A program made the translations under genes and the position numbers. Below, piece by piece: positions 1-8,673 of a DNA stretch of 55,653 nt; position 1 is the first letter of the stretch; each line of letters opens with the position of its first letter. The DNA comes from JBDTNL01 sp039933785 (GTDB lineage: Bacteria; Acidobacteriota; Thermoanaerobaculia; Multivoradales; JAGPDF01): NCBI GenBank assembly GCA_039933785.1, contig JBDTNL010000022.1, positions 1-55,653 of the forward strand, read 5' to 3'. Under the pieces are notes generated by a model. It saw only the letters and a program-made list of their open reading frames with translations. It ran no database searches and was not told the DNA's origin.

Positions 1-1232
1 CGGTGCGCATCGATCGCCTGCCCGGCCGCTCGACGCTGGGCATCGAGGTGCCGAATCGCGACCGCGCCATCATCCGTCTCGGCCATCTGCTGGCGCAGGA
101 CAATTTTCGCCGCGCCGCCTCGCCGCTCACCATGGCGATCGGCACCACGATCCACGGCGAGCCGTTCTACGCCGATCTCGCGGCCATGCCCCACTTGCTG
201 GTCGCTGGCGCCACCGGCTCGGGCAAGTCCGTCGGGTTGCAGAGCATGATCACCTCGATCCTGTATCGCGCCCGGCGCCAGGACGTGCAGTTCATCTTCA
301 TCGACCCCAAGCGCATCGAGCTCGGCGTGTACGCCGACATCCCGCACATGAAGACCGAGGTGGTGGTCGAACCCAAGAAGGCGGCCAACGCCTTGCGTTG
401 GGCGGTGTCGGAGATGGAGCGCCGCTATCGCCTGCTTGCTGAAGTGCACGTGCGTTCGATCGACTACTACAACCGCGCGATCAGCGACCCCGAAACGCAG
501 AAGCGCCTGTCGCTCACCGACGGCGACGACTCCTTCCGGCCCGAAGACTTCGCGCCGATGCCGTACTACGTGATCATCATCGACGAGCTCGCCGACTTGA
601 TGATGGTCTCCTCGGCCGAGGTCGAGACCTCGATCGCGCGTCTGGCGCAGATGGCGCGCGCCGTCGGCATCCACCTCATCGTTGCCACGCAGCGGCCGTC
701 GGTCGACGTCCTGACCGGCACCATCAAGGCCAACTTTCCCTGCCGTATTTCCTTCGCCACCGCCTCACGTCACGATTCACGGACGATTCTCGATCAGGTC
801 GGCTCCGAGCGCTTGCTCGGCCGCGGCGACATGCTCTTCATGCCTTCGGGCAGCTCGCGCGTCATGCGCCTGCACGGCGCCTATATCAGTGAGCAGGAGA
901 CCGCCGGGCTGGTGCGCTGGCTCAAGAAGAGCGGCAAGCCGGAGCTCGATCCACGCGTGCTCGAGGCGCCCGAGAACGAGCGCGCCACCACCGATGGCGG
1001 CGACAACGACGACGAGCTCTACGACGACGCGGCCCGTCTGGTGGTCGCCGAGCGCCAGGCTTCGGCGTCGTTCCTGCAGCGCCGCATGCGGGTTGGTTTC
1101 TCGCGCGCGGCACGGCTCATCGATTTGATGGAACGCGACGGTCTGCTCGGTCCGCAGCAGGGCAGCAAGCCGCGCGAAGTCCTGGTCAAGCCGGGATACT
1201 TCGAAGAGATCGATCGCGCGCGTCAGGACTAG
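1..1232 (+). CDS. ftsK: DNA translocase FtsK, C-terminal part (5' end outside window)
   Basis: C-terminal motor part of the septal DNA translocase FtsK/SpoIIIE, which pumps chromosome DNA through the closing septum. The window opens inside the gene: the first readable residues match the segment just before the motor (GIEVPN), so the membrane anchor and linker are outside. Seen: Walker A GATGSGKS near residue 70 of the visible part, Walker B with VIIIDELADL, the motif ATQRPSVDV, and a C-terminal winged-helix gamma domain (about residues 340-400) of the kind that reads KOPS sites and activates dimer resolution. The stop codon shares the palindrome CTAG with the stop of the convergent glycosyltransferase gene, a 4-base overlap. 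Family assignment is secure. Confidence 0.95.
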   Translation, partial: VRIDRLPGRSTLGIEVPNRDRAIIRLGHLLAQDNFRRAASPLTMAIGTTIHGEPFYADLAAMPHLLVAGATGSGKSVGLQSMITSILYRARRQDVQFIFIDPKRIELGVYADIPHMKTEVVVEPKKAANALRWAVSEMERRYRLLAEVHVRSIDYYNRAISDPETQKRLSLTDGDDSFRPEDFAPMPYYVIIIDELADLMMVSSAEVETSIARLAQMARAVGIHLIVATQRPSVDVLTGTIKANFPCRISFATASRHDSRTILDQVGSERLLGRGDMLFMPSGSSRVMRLHGAYISEQETAGLVRWLKKSGKPELDPRVLEAPENERATTDGGDNDDELYDDAARLVVAERQASASFLQRRMRVGFSRAARLIDLMERDGLLGPQQGSKPREVLVKPGYFEEIDRARQD

Positions 1233-2470
1233 TGGCCGGGGCGCCATCGGCGCGACAGGCGGCCCAGCCAGCGGATGGCGCGATTGCCGAGCGCCGCCTC
1301 GCGCCAGCGCCAGGTACGCGTCCCAGCTACTTGCTGCAGGACCGATTTCTGTTCCGCCGCCACGGCCGCGCTGACGGCGAGTGCGCGACGCAAAGACTCG
1401 CGGGTGTGCTCGCAGGTGCCAAGCTTTTCGTCGTAGTCCTGCCGCAGTTCGGCTATCGCGCTCCACCTCGGGGTTTGCGACTGTAGATAGGAGGCGACTG
1501 CCTGGAGCTCGGCTCGGCGGTCCGCCTGCGGTGCCGTCGCCTGCTCGGCGAGGACGTCTGCGTAGAGCTCCAGGAGCTTGGCGATGGCGGAGTCGAGCGC
1601 GGCGTGCTCGCGCACCCAGTCGCGCACCCGGTGCGCGTCGTCCCGGTCATAGCGCGCGATTTCTCGACCGAGGTGCTCGACGGTCAGCCTGTCGCGCAGC
1701 ACCCGGATGCCGAAGTTGCGCTGCCAAAGAGCGGCGGCGGTCTCGGCGGTAATCAAGGGACCGCCGCCGACCCAATCGCAAAGGATGACCGAGCAGCCGA
1801 CCGCCGCCGCCTCGAGAGCACAGCGCGCCTTGGCGAACACCAAGTCGTAGCCCGGGAGCAGACTCTCGGGAGCCGCTACCGAGCGCTCGCCGCCCGCCAC
1901 GTCGAGCTCGATGCCCGCCTCGTTGCAGGCCGCGCGCACGATGTCGGCATAGTCGTGCTCAGCCACGCTGTTGCTGAAGACCAGAGCGCGAGCCGGGCGA
2001 GGTGGGAGCTCGGCGCGGGGGCGGAAGCGCTCGAGGTCGACGGCGTTGCGTTGCACCGTGACGCGCCGGGAGTCGATGCCCTCGCGATCGACGAGTCGCT
2101 CGCGGCAGGTGTCGTCGACCGCGATGTAGCGGCGAACGCGCGGGAAGCGCAAGGGGTTGGCCTCTTCGGCGTGCCACGCATGGCAGACGTGCACCGCGGG
2201 CGTATCGGCGAAGTGCAGCAGGGCGGTCATACCTTCGGGGTGATGATTGGCGTGGATGATGTCGGGCGCCTCGCCGATCGCGCTGAGGTCGGAGACTACG
2301 GCGATGCTCGCGGCGAGCAAGTCCTCGGCCGCCGGGCCCAGCTCCGGGCAATAGACGATGGGCTGGTGGCCCTGACGCATGAGACCGATGGCGAGATCGC
2401 GGGCGTAGGCCTCGGAACCGCTGCGCCGCATTAGGGTGCGGCAGGTGACCAGGATGCGGAGTCGCTGCAT
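1229..2470 (-). CDS. Glycosyltransferase, GT-B (family 4-like), with C-terminal coiled tail
   Basis: A 413-residue protein resembling GT-B glycosyltransferases that transfer sugars from nucleotide-sugar donors. Seen: an N-terminal Rossmann-like start (LRILVTCRTL), the phrase PDIIHANHH, a mid-protein hinge with NAVDLERFRP, and a weak C-terminal donor half containing VGCSVILCDWVGGGPLI. The last 100 residues are charged and probably coiled, with a basic end (RWLGRLSRRWRPGH) that could lie on a membrane. The canonical EX7E donor motif is not clear, so the substrate cannot be named. The gene is convergent with ftsK. A TAGAAT box on the same strand about 60 bases upstream of the ATG may be its promoter. 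Confidence 0.75.
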   Translation of the reverse strand: MQRLRILVTCRTLMRRSGSEAYARDLAIGLMRQGHQPIVYCPELGPAAEDLLAASIAVVSDLSAIGEAPDIIHANHHPEGMTALLHFADTPAVHVCHAWHAEEANPLRFPRVRRYIAVDDTCRERLVDREGIDSRRVTVQRNAVDLERFRPRAELPPRPARALVFSNSVAEHDYADIVRAACNEAGIELDVAGGERSVAAPESLLPGYDLVFAKARCALEAAAVGCSVILCDWVGGGPLITAETAAALWQRNFGIRVLRDRLTVEHLGREIARYDRDDAHRVRDWVREHAALDSAIAKLLELYADVLAEQATAPQADRRAELQAVASYLQSQTPRWSAIAELRQDYDEKLGTCEHTRESLRRALAVSAAVAAEQKSVLQQVAGTRTWRWREAALGNRAIRWLGRLSRRWRPGH

Positions 2471-2528
2471 GGTCGAGGGGCTGCGGGCGGGGTGGCGAAG
2501 GAACGCGGCGGCACCGCCAGCGGGATCG

Positions 2529-2534
2529 ATTCTA
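2529..2534 (-). promoter_or_regulatory. Possible -10 box (TAGAAT) for the glycosyltransferase gene
   Basis: TAGAAT preceded by TGC on the minus strand, giving a predicted leader of about 50 bases before the ATG at 2470. No convincing -35 element is visible. It lies back to back with the fmt -10 box at 2584-2589. Confidence 0.35.
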
Positions 2535-2583
2535 GCAGCAGGTTGTGGCGCCTACCGGACGCCCGGCGTTGCAGGCCCTTTGC

Positions 2584-2589
2584 TACCAT
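2584..2589 (+). promoter_or_regulatory. Possible -10 box (TACCAT) for fmt, leaderless arrangement
   Basis: TACCAT preceded by TGC, with 7 bases to an in-frame GTG at 2597. The box overlaps the ATG at 2588, so a transcript from this promoter would begin at about the GTG. No Shine-Dalgarno sequence precedes either start. Confidence 0.45.
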
Positions 2590-2596
2590 GGCTTTC

Positions 2597-3541
2597 GTGT
2601 CCACGTTCGATCCATTGATTTTCTTCGGCACTCCCGAATTTGCTTTGCCGACACTCGCCCGCCTGGTGACCGAGGGCTACGCTCCGGGTCTGGTGGTCAG
2701 CCGGCCGGCCAAGCCGTCGGGCCGCGGGCGTGAGCTGCACGATCCGCCGGTGGCGCGGTGGGCGAAGGCACACGGGATCGCGGTGCGCCAGCCAGCGAAA
2801 GCCGGTGACCCCGAGTTCCTGATCGAGATCGAGAGCCTTCGACCGCAAGTCGCGGTGGTGGTTGCGTACGGACAGATCTTCGGCCGCCGCCTGCTGCAAG
2901 GACCCGTCTACGGGTGTATCAACCTCCATGCCTCGCTCCTGCCTCGCCACCGCGGTGCGGCGCCGATCCAGGCATCCATCCTGGCCGGCGACGAGACCAC
3001 CGGCGTGAGCACGATGTTGATGGCCGAGGGGCTCGACACCGGGCCCATCCTCCTGCAGCGCGAGCTCGCGATCGGCAAGGGCGAGACCGCCGGCGAGCTG
3101 TCGAGACGCCTGGCGGAGCTCGGCGCGGAAGCGGTGCTCGAGACTCTCCGCGGGCTCGAACAGGGCGAGATGCTGCCGCGCGCCCAAGACTCGACACTGG
3201 CGACGTACGCGCCGCGGCTGACCAAGGAGGTCGGACACTTCGAGTGGACGTTGCCGGCACGGACGCTGTTGAATCAGCTGCGCGCCTACACCCCATGGCC
3301 GGGTATGGCGACGCAATGGCAGGGCGGTCCGGTGAAGGTCTTGCGCGCGGAGATGGCGCTGCCCCAGGGCGGCGACGCGCCCGGAACGGTGGTCGCGGTG
3401 GAGCGGGATCGCGTGCGAGTGCGTTGCGGTGGGAACACGGCGCTCGACCTGCTCGAGTTGCAGCGCCCGGGCAGGCGGGCGCTTGCGGCGGGCGATTTCG
3501 CCAACGGCGAGCGACTCCGTCCCGGTCAGAGGTTCAGCTAG
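2597..3541 (+). CDS. fmt: Methionyl-tRNA formyltransferase
   Basis: Fmt formylates methionyl-tRNA(fMet) with 10-formyl-tetrahydrofolate, making the initiator tRNA. Seen: the N-terminal family signature LIFFGTPEFALPTL, the catalytic formyltransferase segment HASLLPRHRGAAPIQ with downstream DTGPIL, and a C-terminal OB-like domain from about residue 205. Length (about 314 residues) is normal. I chose GTG 2597 because a TACCAT box ends 7 bases before it and because few residues precede the FFGTPEF motif in this family; ATG 2588, in frame and three codons earlier, is the alternative. rsmB starts 1 base after the stop. The deformylase gene def, often adjacent, is absent here. Confidence 0.93.
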   Translation: MSTFDPLIFFGTPEFALPTLARLVTEGYAPGLVVSRPAKPSGRGRELHDPPVARWAKAHGIAVRQPAKAGDPEFLIEIESLRPQVAVVVAYGQIFGRRLLQGPVYGCINLHASLLPRHRGAAPIQASILAGDETTGVSTMLMAEGLDTGPILLQRELAIGKGETAGELSRRLAELGAEAVLETLRGLEQGEMLPRAQDSTLATYAPRLTKEVGHFEWTLPARTLLNQLRAYTPWPGMATQWQGGPVKVLRAEMALPQGGDAPGTVVAVERDRVRVRCGGNTALDLLELQRPGRRALAAGDFANGERLRPGQRFS

Positions 3542-3542
3542 C

Positions 3543-4916
3543 GTGGCAGCGCGGCCTTCGGGATCTTTCCGTCGCGATTCGCAGTCGAGCGCTCCCCGCG
3601 GCGTTCGGGCCGCCGCGGCTTGGGCGCTCGAGCGCACCCTGACCTCGCAGGGGCCCGCCGATGTCTATCTCGAGAGCGCTATGGCGCGATTCGACGATCG
3701 CGACAAAGGACTGCTGCACGAGCTGGTCCTCGGCACGCTGCGTTGGATGCGGCGCATCGACGACGTCCTGGCCGCGGCGAGCCACCGCGGGCTGGCGGAA
3801 ATCGAAGCCCCGCTGCTCGCGCCCATGCGCCTGGCGGTCTATCAACTGCTCTTCCTCGATCGCGTGCCGGCGCACGCCGCGGTCGACGAGGCGGTCGAGC
3901 ATGCGTCCCATCTCACCCATCGCGGTGGCGGCAGTTTCGCCAATGCCGTGCTGCGGCGAGTGGCGCGCGCGCCGACGCTCGCCGAGTGGCCGGTGCGTGA
4001 CGAGGATCCCGTGCGCCGCCTGGGCATCGAGTACAGCCATCCGGATCTCCTGGTCGAACGGTGGATCGAGCGCTTCGGACGCGAACGCGCCATCGCGCTC
4101 CTGCAGGCGGACAATCAACCAAAGCCGCTTCATCTGCTCGCCTTTCGCTCCCGCGGCGGCCGCGAGCAGTTGGCCGAGGATCTGATTGATGAGGGCCTGG
4201 AGGTGCGGGCGTCGTCGATCTCACCGCTCGGACTGTCGGTGCGCTCGGGCAATCCATTCGCTACCGCCGCGTTTCGGCGGGGCGATTTCTACGTGCAGGA
4301 CGAAGCGAGCCAGGCCGCCGCGCTGATCCCGCCGCCGGTCGCGGGCGAGCGCATCTTCGACGCCGCGGCAGCGCCGGGCGGGAAGAGCGCGGCGTTGCTT
4401 GCCTGGCAGGAAAACCTGCAACTGGTCGCCGCCGATATCAGCGCTGAGCGGCTGAGGACGCTACGCGCCAACATCAAGCGTCTGCGCTTGCCGATCGCTT
4501 CGCTGGTCGCCGACGCCGAGCGGCCGGCCCTGCGAGGTGGCTTCGATCGCGTGGTGCTCGACTTGCCGTGTTCGGGAACCGGTACCCTGCGCAAGCACCC
4601 TGAGCTCAAGTGGCGCATCAGCGAGAGCGAGATTGGACGCTTGTCACGTCAGGCTCTGCGGATGCTCGCCGGATGCGCGCCGTTGGTCGGCGCTGGCGGA
4701 CGCCTGGTCGCGATCACGTGTTCACTCGAACCGGAGGAGAACGAGCAGGTCGTCGCGAGCTTCCTCGCCGAGCACTCCGATTTCGAGCCCGAGGAGCTTA
4801 CGGGTCAGGTCCCGGCGGCGCTCGAGCGTCACCTGATCTCGCCGGGATTCTGGCGCTTGGCAACCGCCGGCGACCATGACGGGTTTACCGTTCATGTGCT
4901 GAAACGACGCCGGTGA
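3543..4916 (+). CDS. rsmB: 16S rRNA (cytosine-967-C5)-methyltransferase RsmB
   Basis: RsmB/Fmu transfers a methyl group from SAM to C967 of 16S rRNA. Seen: an N-terminal NusB-like helical domain (about residues 20-150, with LLHELVLGTLRWMRRID), the SAM-binding segment FDAAAAPGGKSAALL, and the two catalytic cysteine motifs DLPCSGTGTLRKHPELKWR and ITCSLEPEENE. The product is 457 residues from GTG 3543, immediately after the fmt stop, so fmt and rsmB are almost certainly co-transcribed, as in many bacteria. The reading frame stays open further upstream inside fmt, but that extension is not family-like. Confidence 0.93.
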   Translation: MAARPSGSFRRDSQSSAPRGVRAAAAWALERTLTSQGPADVYLESAMARFDDRDKGLLHELVLGTLRWMRRIDDVLAAASHRGLAEIEAPLLAPMRLAVYQLLFLDRVPAHAAVDEAVEHASHLTHRGGGSFANAVLRRVARAPTLAEWPVRDEDPVRRLGIEYSHPDLLVERWIERFGRERAIALLQADNQPKPLHLLAFRSRGGREQLAEDLIDEGLEVRASSISPLGLSVRSGNPFATAAFRRGDFYVQDEASQAAALIPPPVAGERIFDAAAAPGGKSAALLAWQENLQLVAADISAERLRTLRANIKRLRLPIASLVADAERPALRGGFDRVVLDLPCSGTGTLRKHPELKWRISESEIGRLSRQALRMLAGCAPLVGAGGRLVAITCSLEPEENEQVVASFLAEHSDFEPEELTGQVPAALERHLISPGFWRLATAGDHDGFTVHVLKRRR

Positions 4917-4946
4917 CAGGGACAAAAAACAGCGCGCAAGCCTGTG

Positions 4947-4975
4947 TTGACAGCGTTCTGAGGTTGCCGTATCGT
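4947..4975 (+). promoter_or_regulatory. Sigma-70 type promoter of the HU gene
   Basis: Exact TTGACA at 4947-4952, a 17-base spacer, then TATCGT at 4970-4975. The predicted start of transcription is about 4982, leaving a 50-base leader with a strong ribosome binding site. It is the only full consensus -35/-10 pair I found in the window. Confidence 0.8.
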
Positions 4976-5035
4976 GCGCGCAGCTTTCGGAACGAGTGGT
5001 TTTAACGATCAACTTTTTTGCAGGAGGAGAAGACG

Positions 5036-5323
5036 ATGGCGGGTAAGGCTGACATTGTGGACGCACTCGCAGCGGGTATCGAAGGTCTTTCGAAGAAGGC
5101 GGCAGGCGAAGCGTTCGACATCGTGTTCGACACGATCGGCAAGCACCTGCGCAAGGACGAGCGCGTGCAGGTTCCGGGCTTTGGCAGCTTCGCGGTGTCC
5201 AAGCGCGCCGCGCGCAAGGGCCGCAACCCCGCCACCGGCGCCACCATCACCATCAAGGCGAGCAAGAACGTGCGCTTCAAGTCCGGCAAGGAATTGAAGG
5301 AAGGCCTGAACAAAAAGAAGTAG
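5036..5323 (+). CDS. hup: HU-family nucleoid DNA-binding protein
   Basis: A 95-residue HU/IHF-family protein that bends and compacts DNA as a dimer. Seen: an N-terminal helical dimerisation half (KADIVDALAAGIEGLSKKAA), the beta-arm signature GRNPATGATITIKAS, and the C-terminal helix after VRFKSGKELKEGLN. The tip of the arm carries the conserved proline of the NPATG motif. The start is fixed by AGGAGGAG 8 bases upstream of ATG. The gene stands alone between its own promoter and a rho-independent terminator, as expected for an abundant nucleoid protein. Which HU paralogue it is cannot be told from this window. Confidence 0.95.
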   Translation: MAGKADIVDALAAGIEGLSKKAAGEAFDIVFDTIGKHLRKDERVQVPGFGSFAVSKRAARKGRNPATGATITIKASKNVRFKSGKELKEGLNKKK

Positions 5324-5335
5324 TGCAGTGAACTT

Positions 5336-5356
5336 CCGCCCGTGATCCACGGGCGG
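5336..5356 (+). terminator. Perfect 9-bp hairpin after HU, no T-run
   Basis: CCGCCCGTG / CACGGGCGG with a 3-base loop, 12 bases after the HU stop. It lacks a following T-tract, so it may protect the mRNA end or assist the stronger terminator just downstream. Confidence 0.5.
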
Positions 5357-5366
5357 CGGTGCAGGG

Positions 5367-5414
5367 GCCCCGCGGTAGCCGATTCGATCAGGCCGCGGGG
5401 CTTTCTGTTTTTTA
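5367..5414 (+). terminator. Rho-independent terminator of the HU gene
   Basis: Stem GCCCCGCGG (5367-5375) pairs perfectly with CCGCGGGGC (5393-5401), followed at once by a T-rich tract from 5402. This is a classic intrinsic terminator separating HU from moaC. Confidence 0.88.
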
Positions 5415-5459
5415 TGCACTTCCGCTCGCGCCGTCCGGCGTCGAAAAGGAAGCGGATGC

Positions 5460-5465
5460 TAGCAT
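5460..5465 (+). promoter_or_regulatory. Predicted -10 box (TAGCAT) of moaC, leaderless
   Basis: TAGCAT preceded by TGC, with exactly 7 bases to the GTG start at 5473 and no Shine-Dalgarno sequence. Transcription would begin at the start codon. The same hexamer at the same distance precedes moeA. Confidence 0.55.
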
Positions 5466-5472
5466 TCGACGC

Positions 5473-5973
5473 GTGTCCGAACGGCGCCCAGAGCCCACTG
5501 CCATACCCTTCAGCCACCTCGACGACGAGGGGCGGGCCCACATGGTCGACGTCTCCGAGAAACCGGTGACGCGTCGAGTGGCGGTGGCGTCGTGCCGAGT
5601 GCTGCTCACGCCCGAAACCGTGGCGGCGCTCTCGCGGCTGCCCAAGGGAGACGCTCTGACGGTCGCGCGCCTGGCTGGAATTCAAGCCGCAAAACGGACT
5701 TCCGAGTGGATTCCTCTGGCGCACCCTTTGCCGCTCGATCGCGTGGAAGTCACCCTCGAGCCCTGCGAAGGCGGGGTGCGCATCGGCGCTGAAGTCGTGG
5801 CGACGGCGCGTACCGGCGCCGAGATGGAGGCGCTCACCGCCTGCGCCGCGGCGGCTCTGGCGCTCTACGACATGGTGAAGGCGGTGGAGCGCGGCGCGGT
5901 AGTGACCGACCTGCGGCTCGAATCGAAGAGCGGCGGACAGCGCGGCTCGTGGCAACGCGAGCGTGGCGCGTGA
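5473..5973 (+). CDS. moaC: Cyclic pyranopterin monophosphate synthase MoaC
   Basis: MoaC works with the radical-SAM enzyme MoaA to convert GTP to cyclic pyranopterin monophosphate, the first step of molybdenum cofactor synthesis. Seen over 166 residues: FSHLDDEGRAHMVDVSEKP at the N-terminus, KRTSEWIPLAHPLPLD around the substrate site, the metal/active-site stretch TGAEMEALTACAAAALALYDM and the C-terminal ESKSGG motif. I chose GTG 5473 because a TAGCAT box ends 7 bases upstream and because it leaves a short leader before the HLDDEG motif; an open frame further upstream crosses the HU terminator and is not plausible. It overlaps the next gene by GTGA, indicating translational coupling. Confidence 0.93.
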   Translation: MSERRPEPTAIPFSHLDDEGRAHMVDVSEKPVTRRVAVASCRVLLTPETVAALSRLPKGDALTVARLAGIQAAKRTSEWIPLAHPLPLDRVEVTLEPCEGGVRIGAEVVATARTGAEMEALTACAAAALALYDMVKAVERGAVVTDLRLESKSGGQRGSWQRERGA

Positions 5974-7154
5974 TCGCCACCGGCCTCGACCGCTTACTCG
6001 CCGAAGTCTCGCAGCTCGGCGGTAGAAAGTACGGCGTTCTCGCGCATGCGGCGGCTGTGACCCAGGGGCTGCGGCCGATTCATCTCGCGCTCGCCGAAGC
6101 CGGACAACCACCGGCGGTCTTGTTTGCGCCCGAGCATGGTTTCTATGCGGTCGAACAGGACATGGTGCCGTCCGCCGACCAACGCGATCCCTGGAGCGGA
6201 GCGCCCGTGCTGTCGCTCTATGGCGACGACGTCGCGAGTCTGCGACCGTCGCCCTTGGCATTCGCGGGCCTCGACCTGCTAGTCATCGACTTGCAAGACG
6301 TCGGCGCGCGCTACTACACCTTCGCCGCGACCGCCGTGTGGGCCGCCGAGGCCGCGCTCGCCGCGGGCTGCGAGGTGTGGGTGCTCGATCGTCCCAATCC
6401 GCTCGGCGGCGCCGTCATCGAGGGCAACTTGCCCGAGCCCGGATTCGAGTCCTTCGTGGGCGCCTTTCGCATTCCCGTGCGGCACGGGCTCACGCTTTGC
6501 GAGCTCGTCCGACTGCAGGCGCTGCGCGAGCGTTGGCCCGGCCAACCGCGGTACTGGACCATGAGTGGCTGGCGGCGCGACCTGCTGTGGTCGGAGCTCG
6601 AGCGGCCGTGGATCGCCCCCTCGCCTAACATGCCGAGCTTCGCGACCGCGGTGGTCTATCCCGGCATGTGCCTCATGGAGGCGACCGAGTTCTCGGAGGG
6701 CCGCGGCACGACACGCCCGTTTCTCCTCGCCGGCGCGCCCGGAGTCGATGCGGTCAGGCTAGCGACCCGCCTCTCGGGGCGCGAGCTGCCCGGAGTGTGC
6801 TTCCTGCCGACTTTGTTCAAGCCGCAGTTCCAGAAGCATGGCGGCGAGATCTGCGCCGGAGTCGAGCTGGCGGTCACCGAGCCGGGCAGCGTCGCGGGCT
6901 ATCGCGTGGGGATCGAAGTCCTGGAGGCGTTCCTCGAGGTCAGCCCGGAGGTCTTCGCGTGGCGTGACGCACCCTACGAGTTCGTCAGCGACCGACCGGC
7001 GATCGACCTGTTGAGCGGTGGCTCCGCTCTGCGCGCGGCGCTCGAGTCACGCGCCTCGTCGAACACCCGCGACTGGGTCGAAACCTGGCGCGCCGATGAG
7101 CGCGCCTTCGCCGTCGAGCGCCGCGACGCCCTGCTCTATCCGGAGCACGCGTGA
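5970..7154 (+). CDS. DUF1343 protein, NamZ-like exo-beta-N-acetylmuramidase
   Basis: About 394 residues of the DUF1343 family, whose characterised member NamZ of Bacillus subtilis removes N-acetylmuramic acid from the non-reducing end of peptidoglycan fragments. Seen: LLVIDLQDVGARYYTF, VWVLDRPNPLGG, a central EGNLPEPGFESFVG segment, PSPNMPSFATAVVYPGMCLMEAT shape split by a short linker, and EFSEGRGTTRPF. No signal peptide is evident, so a cytoplasmic recycling role is likelier than an extracellular one. GTG 5970 overlaps the moaC stop as GTGA; GTG 5949, seven codons earlier, is also in frame. The function is transferred from the family; the link to moaC is only operonic. Confidence 0.85.
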   Translation: MIATGLDRLLAEVSQLGGRKYGVLAHAAAVTQGLRPIHLALAEAGQPPAVLFAPEHGFYAVEQDMVPSADQRDPWSGAPVLSLYGDDVASLRPSPLAFAGLDLLVIDLQDVGARYYTFAATAVWAAEAALAAGCEVWVLDRPNPLGGAVIEGNLPEPGFESFVGAFRIPVRHGLTLCELVRLQALRERWPGQPRYWTMSGWRRDLLWSELERPWIAPSPNMPSFATAVVYPGMCLMEATEFSEGRGTTRPFLLAGAPGVDAVRLATRLSGRELPGVCFLPTLFKPQFQKHGGEICAGVELAVTEPGSVAGYRVGIEVLEAFLEVSPEVFAWRDAPYEFVSDRPAIDLLSGGSALRAALESRASSNTRDWVETWRADERAFAVERRDALLYPEHA

Positions 7155-7585
7155 CCATTCACCTGCTTCGGGTCGACGAGCCGGCGCAACATTTCGCCGC
7201 CATTTTCGCCGCCGCGCAGGGGCTCGATCTACGCGTGGGCTGGCTCGAGCTCGGGCTCGAGATCACCGCGGAGGTTCCCGCGCCGATTCCGCCCACGCTC
7301 GCGGAGGCCGCAGGCCTCGGTGCTCTTCGCGCGGTCGGGATCGGCGGCGGGCGCAGTGTGGCGATCAAACCGATGCGCGGACTGCCGGTACTCCGCGACG
7401 TGGTGCGCGAGCACTTCCGCGGCTGCGCTCTGGTGCTGGTTCGCGCCGAGGTCGATCTACCGATACTCGAAGCTCACTCAGAAGGTTGGCGAGTGCGGCT
7501 CGACGAAGAATCTCGTGCTTACAATGCGGACACGCTGGCTGCTGCTTTACGCCGTCCGCACTCATTCGATTTCGACCCCAGGTGA
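7151..7585 (+). CDS. Hypothetical protein, 144 residues, unknown function
   Basis: A small acidic protein starting at GTG 7151, overlapping the DUF1343 stop as GTGA, so clearly part of the same transcript. It has no signal peptide, membrane segment or cysteine cluster. The middle is glycine-rich (RAVGIGGGRSVAIKP) and is followed by VLRDVVREHFRGCALVLVR, an alternating pattern suggesting an alpha/beta fold. I do not recognise the family. Its position before a serine-synthesis pair and after a peptidoglycan-recycling gene gives no firm functional clue. Codon use and GC match the neighbours, so I treat it as real. Confidence 0.7.
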   Translation: MTIHLLRVDEPAQHFAAIFAAAQGLDLRVGWLELGLEITAEVPAPIPPTLAEAAGLGALRAVGIGGGRSVAIKPMRGLPVLRDVVREHFRGCALVLVRAEVDLPILEAHSEGWRVRLDEESRAYNADTLAAALRRPHSFDFDPR

Positions 7586-7590
7586 CTCCA

Positions 7591-8673
7591 ATGACCGAAC
7601 CGATTCGATTCTTCCTGCCTGGTCCGACGTTCGTCCCCATGGACGCGCGCCAGGCGATGACCAAGCCGCTCATGGGCCACCGCTCTCCGGCCTTCAAGGA
7701 GCTCTACTCGTCGATCGCCAAGCGCCTGCCGCTGGTGTTGCGCACCAAGGGCGATGGACTTCTGGCGACCGGCAGCTCGACCCTCATCATGGAGGCCGCC
7801 ATTGTCTCGCTGGTAAAGAAGGACGTGCTGCACCTGGTGTGCGGTGCGTTCTCGGAGCGCTGGCTCACGATCTCCGAGTCGCTCGGCAGGGCGGCGGACA
7901 AGATCGAGGTGCCGCTCGGCCAGGCGATCGATCCCGAGGTGGTGCGGGTCGCGCTCAAGCGTAAGAAGTACGAGGCCGTAGCGCTGGTGCACAACGAGAC
8001 CGCCACCGGAGTGATGAATCCGTTGCCCGAGATCGCGCGCGTCATCCGCGAGGAGAGCGACGCATTGATTCTGGTCGACACGGTCTCGTCGCTCGCCGGC
8101 GCTCCCGTCGAGACTGACCTCTGGGATCTGGACTTGGTGCTCGCCGGCGTGCAGAAGGCGCTGGCGCTGCCCCCCGGGCTCACCGTCTTCGCGCTCTCCG
8201 ACCGCGCGTACGATCGCGCCAAGGACATCCCGCACCGCGGCTTCTACACCGACCTCGTGCGCTACCGGGACAAGCATCGCGAGGGCGGGGTGATCACGAC
8301 TCCCGCGATCTCGATCTGCTACGCCCTGGACGTGCAGCTCGACCGCATTCTCGGCGAGGGCATGGAGGCACGCTGGACCCGGCACCGCGAGTTGCGCGAC
8401 AAGACCGCGGCCTGGGCCGCGACACGCGGTATCGAATACGCGACTGCCGCCAACGCCCGATCATGGACGGTGAGCTGTTTGAAGCCGCCGGCAGGGGTCG
8501 CCGCCACCGACTTGACGGCCGAGATGCGCAAGCGCGGTTTTACGCTCGGCGGCGGCTATGACGCCTGGAAGTCGAGCACGTTCCGCATTGGTCACATGGG
8601 CGAAGTGCGGGCCAGCGATCTTGACGGCCTGTTCAACGAGATCGAGGAGGCCATCGCATGCATCGCATCCTGA
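7591..8673 (+). CDS. Class V aminotransferase, probable phosphoserine aminotransferase
   Basis: A 360-residue PLP-dependent aminotransferase of the serine-glyoxylate / alanine-glyoxylate type (fold type I, class V). Seen: the N-terminal FFLPGPTFVP, a substrate-loop MGHRSPAFKEL, LVHNETATGVMNP, the aspartate motif LILVDTVSSLAG, and the PLP lysine in LAGVQKALALPPG. Family members of this type act as phosphoserine aminotransferase in some lineages; its 16-base overlap with serA makes that role likely here, but glyoxylate transamination cannot be excluded. The reading frame is open well upstream of ATG 7591, but that part lies inside the preceding gene in another frame. Confidence 0.88.
   Translation: MTEPIRFFLPGPTFVPMDARQAMTKPLMGHRSPAFKELYSSIAKRLPLVLRTKGDGLLATGSSTLIMEAAIVSLVKKDVLHLVCGAFSERWLTISESLGRAADKIEVPLGQAIDPEVVRVALKRKKYEAVALVHNETATGVMNPLPEIARVIREESDALILVDTVSSLAGAPVETDLWDLDLVLAGVQKALALPPGLTVFALSDRAYDRAKDIPHRGFYTDLVRYRDKHREGGVITTPAISICYALDVQLDRILGEGMEARWTRHRELRDKTAAWAATRGIEYATAANARSWTVSCLKPPAGVAATDLTAEMRKRGFTLGGGYDAWKSSTFRIGHMGEVRASDLDGLFNEIEEAIACIAS

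Noticed and set aside
7018..7590. N-terminal extension of the class V aminotransferase over the preceding two genes
   Set aside because: The extension is low-complexity Arg/Ala sequence in a shifted frame inside genes with good coding signals; the family N-terminus starts at ATG 7591.
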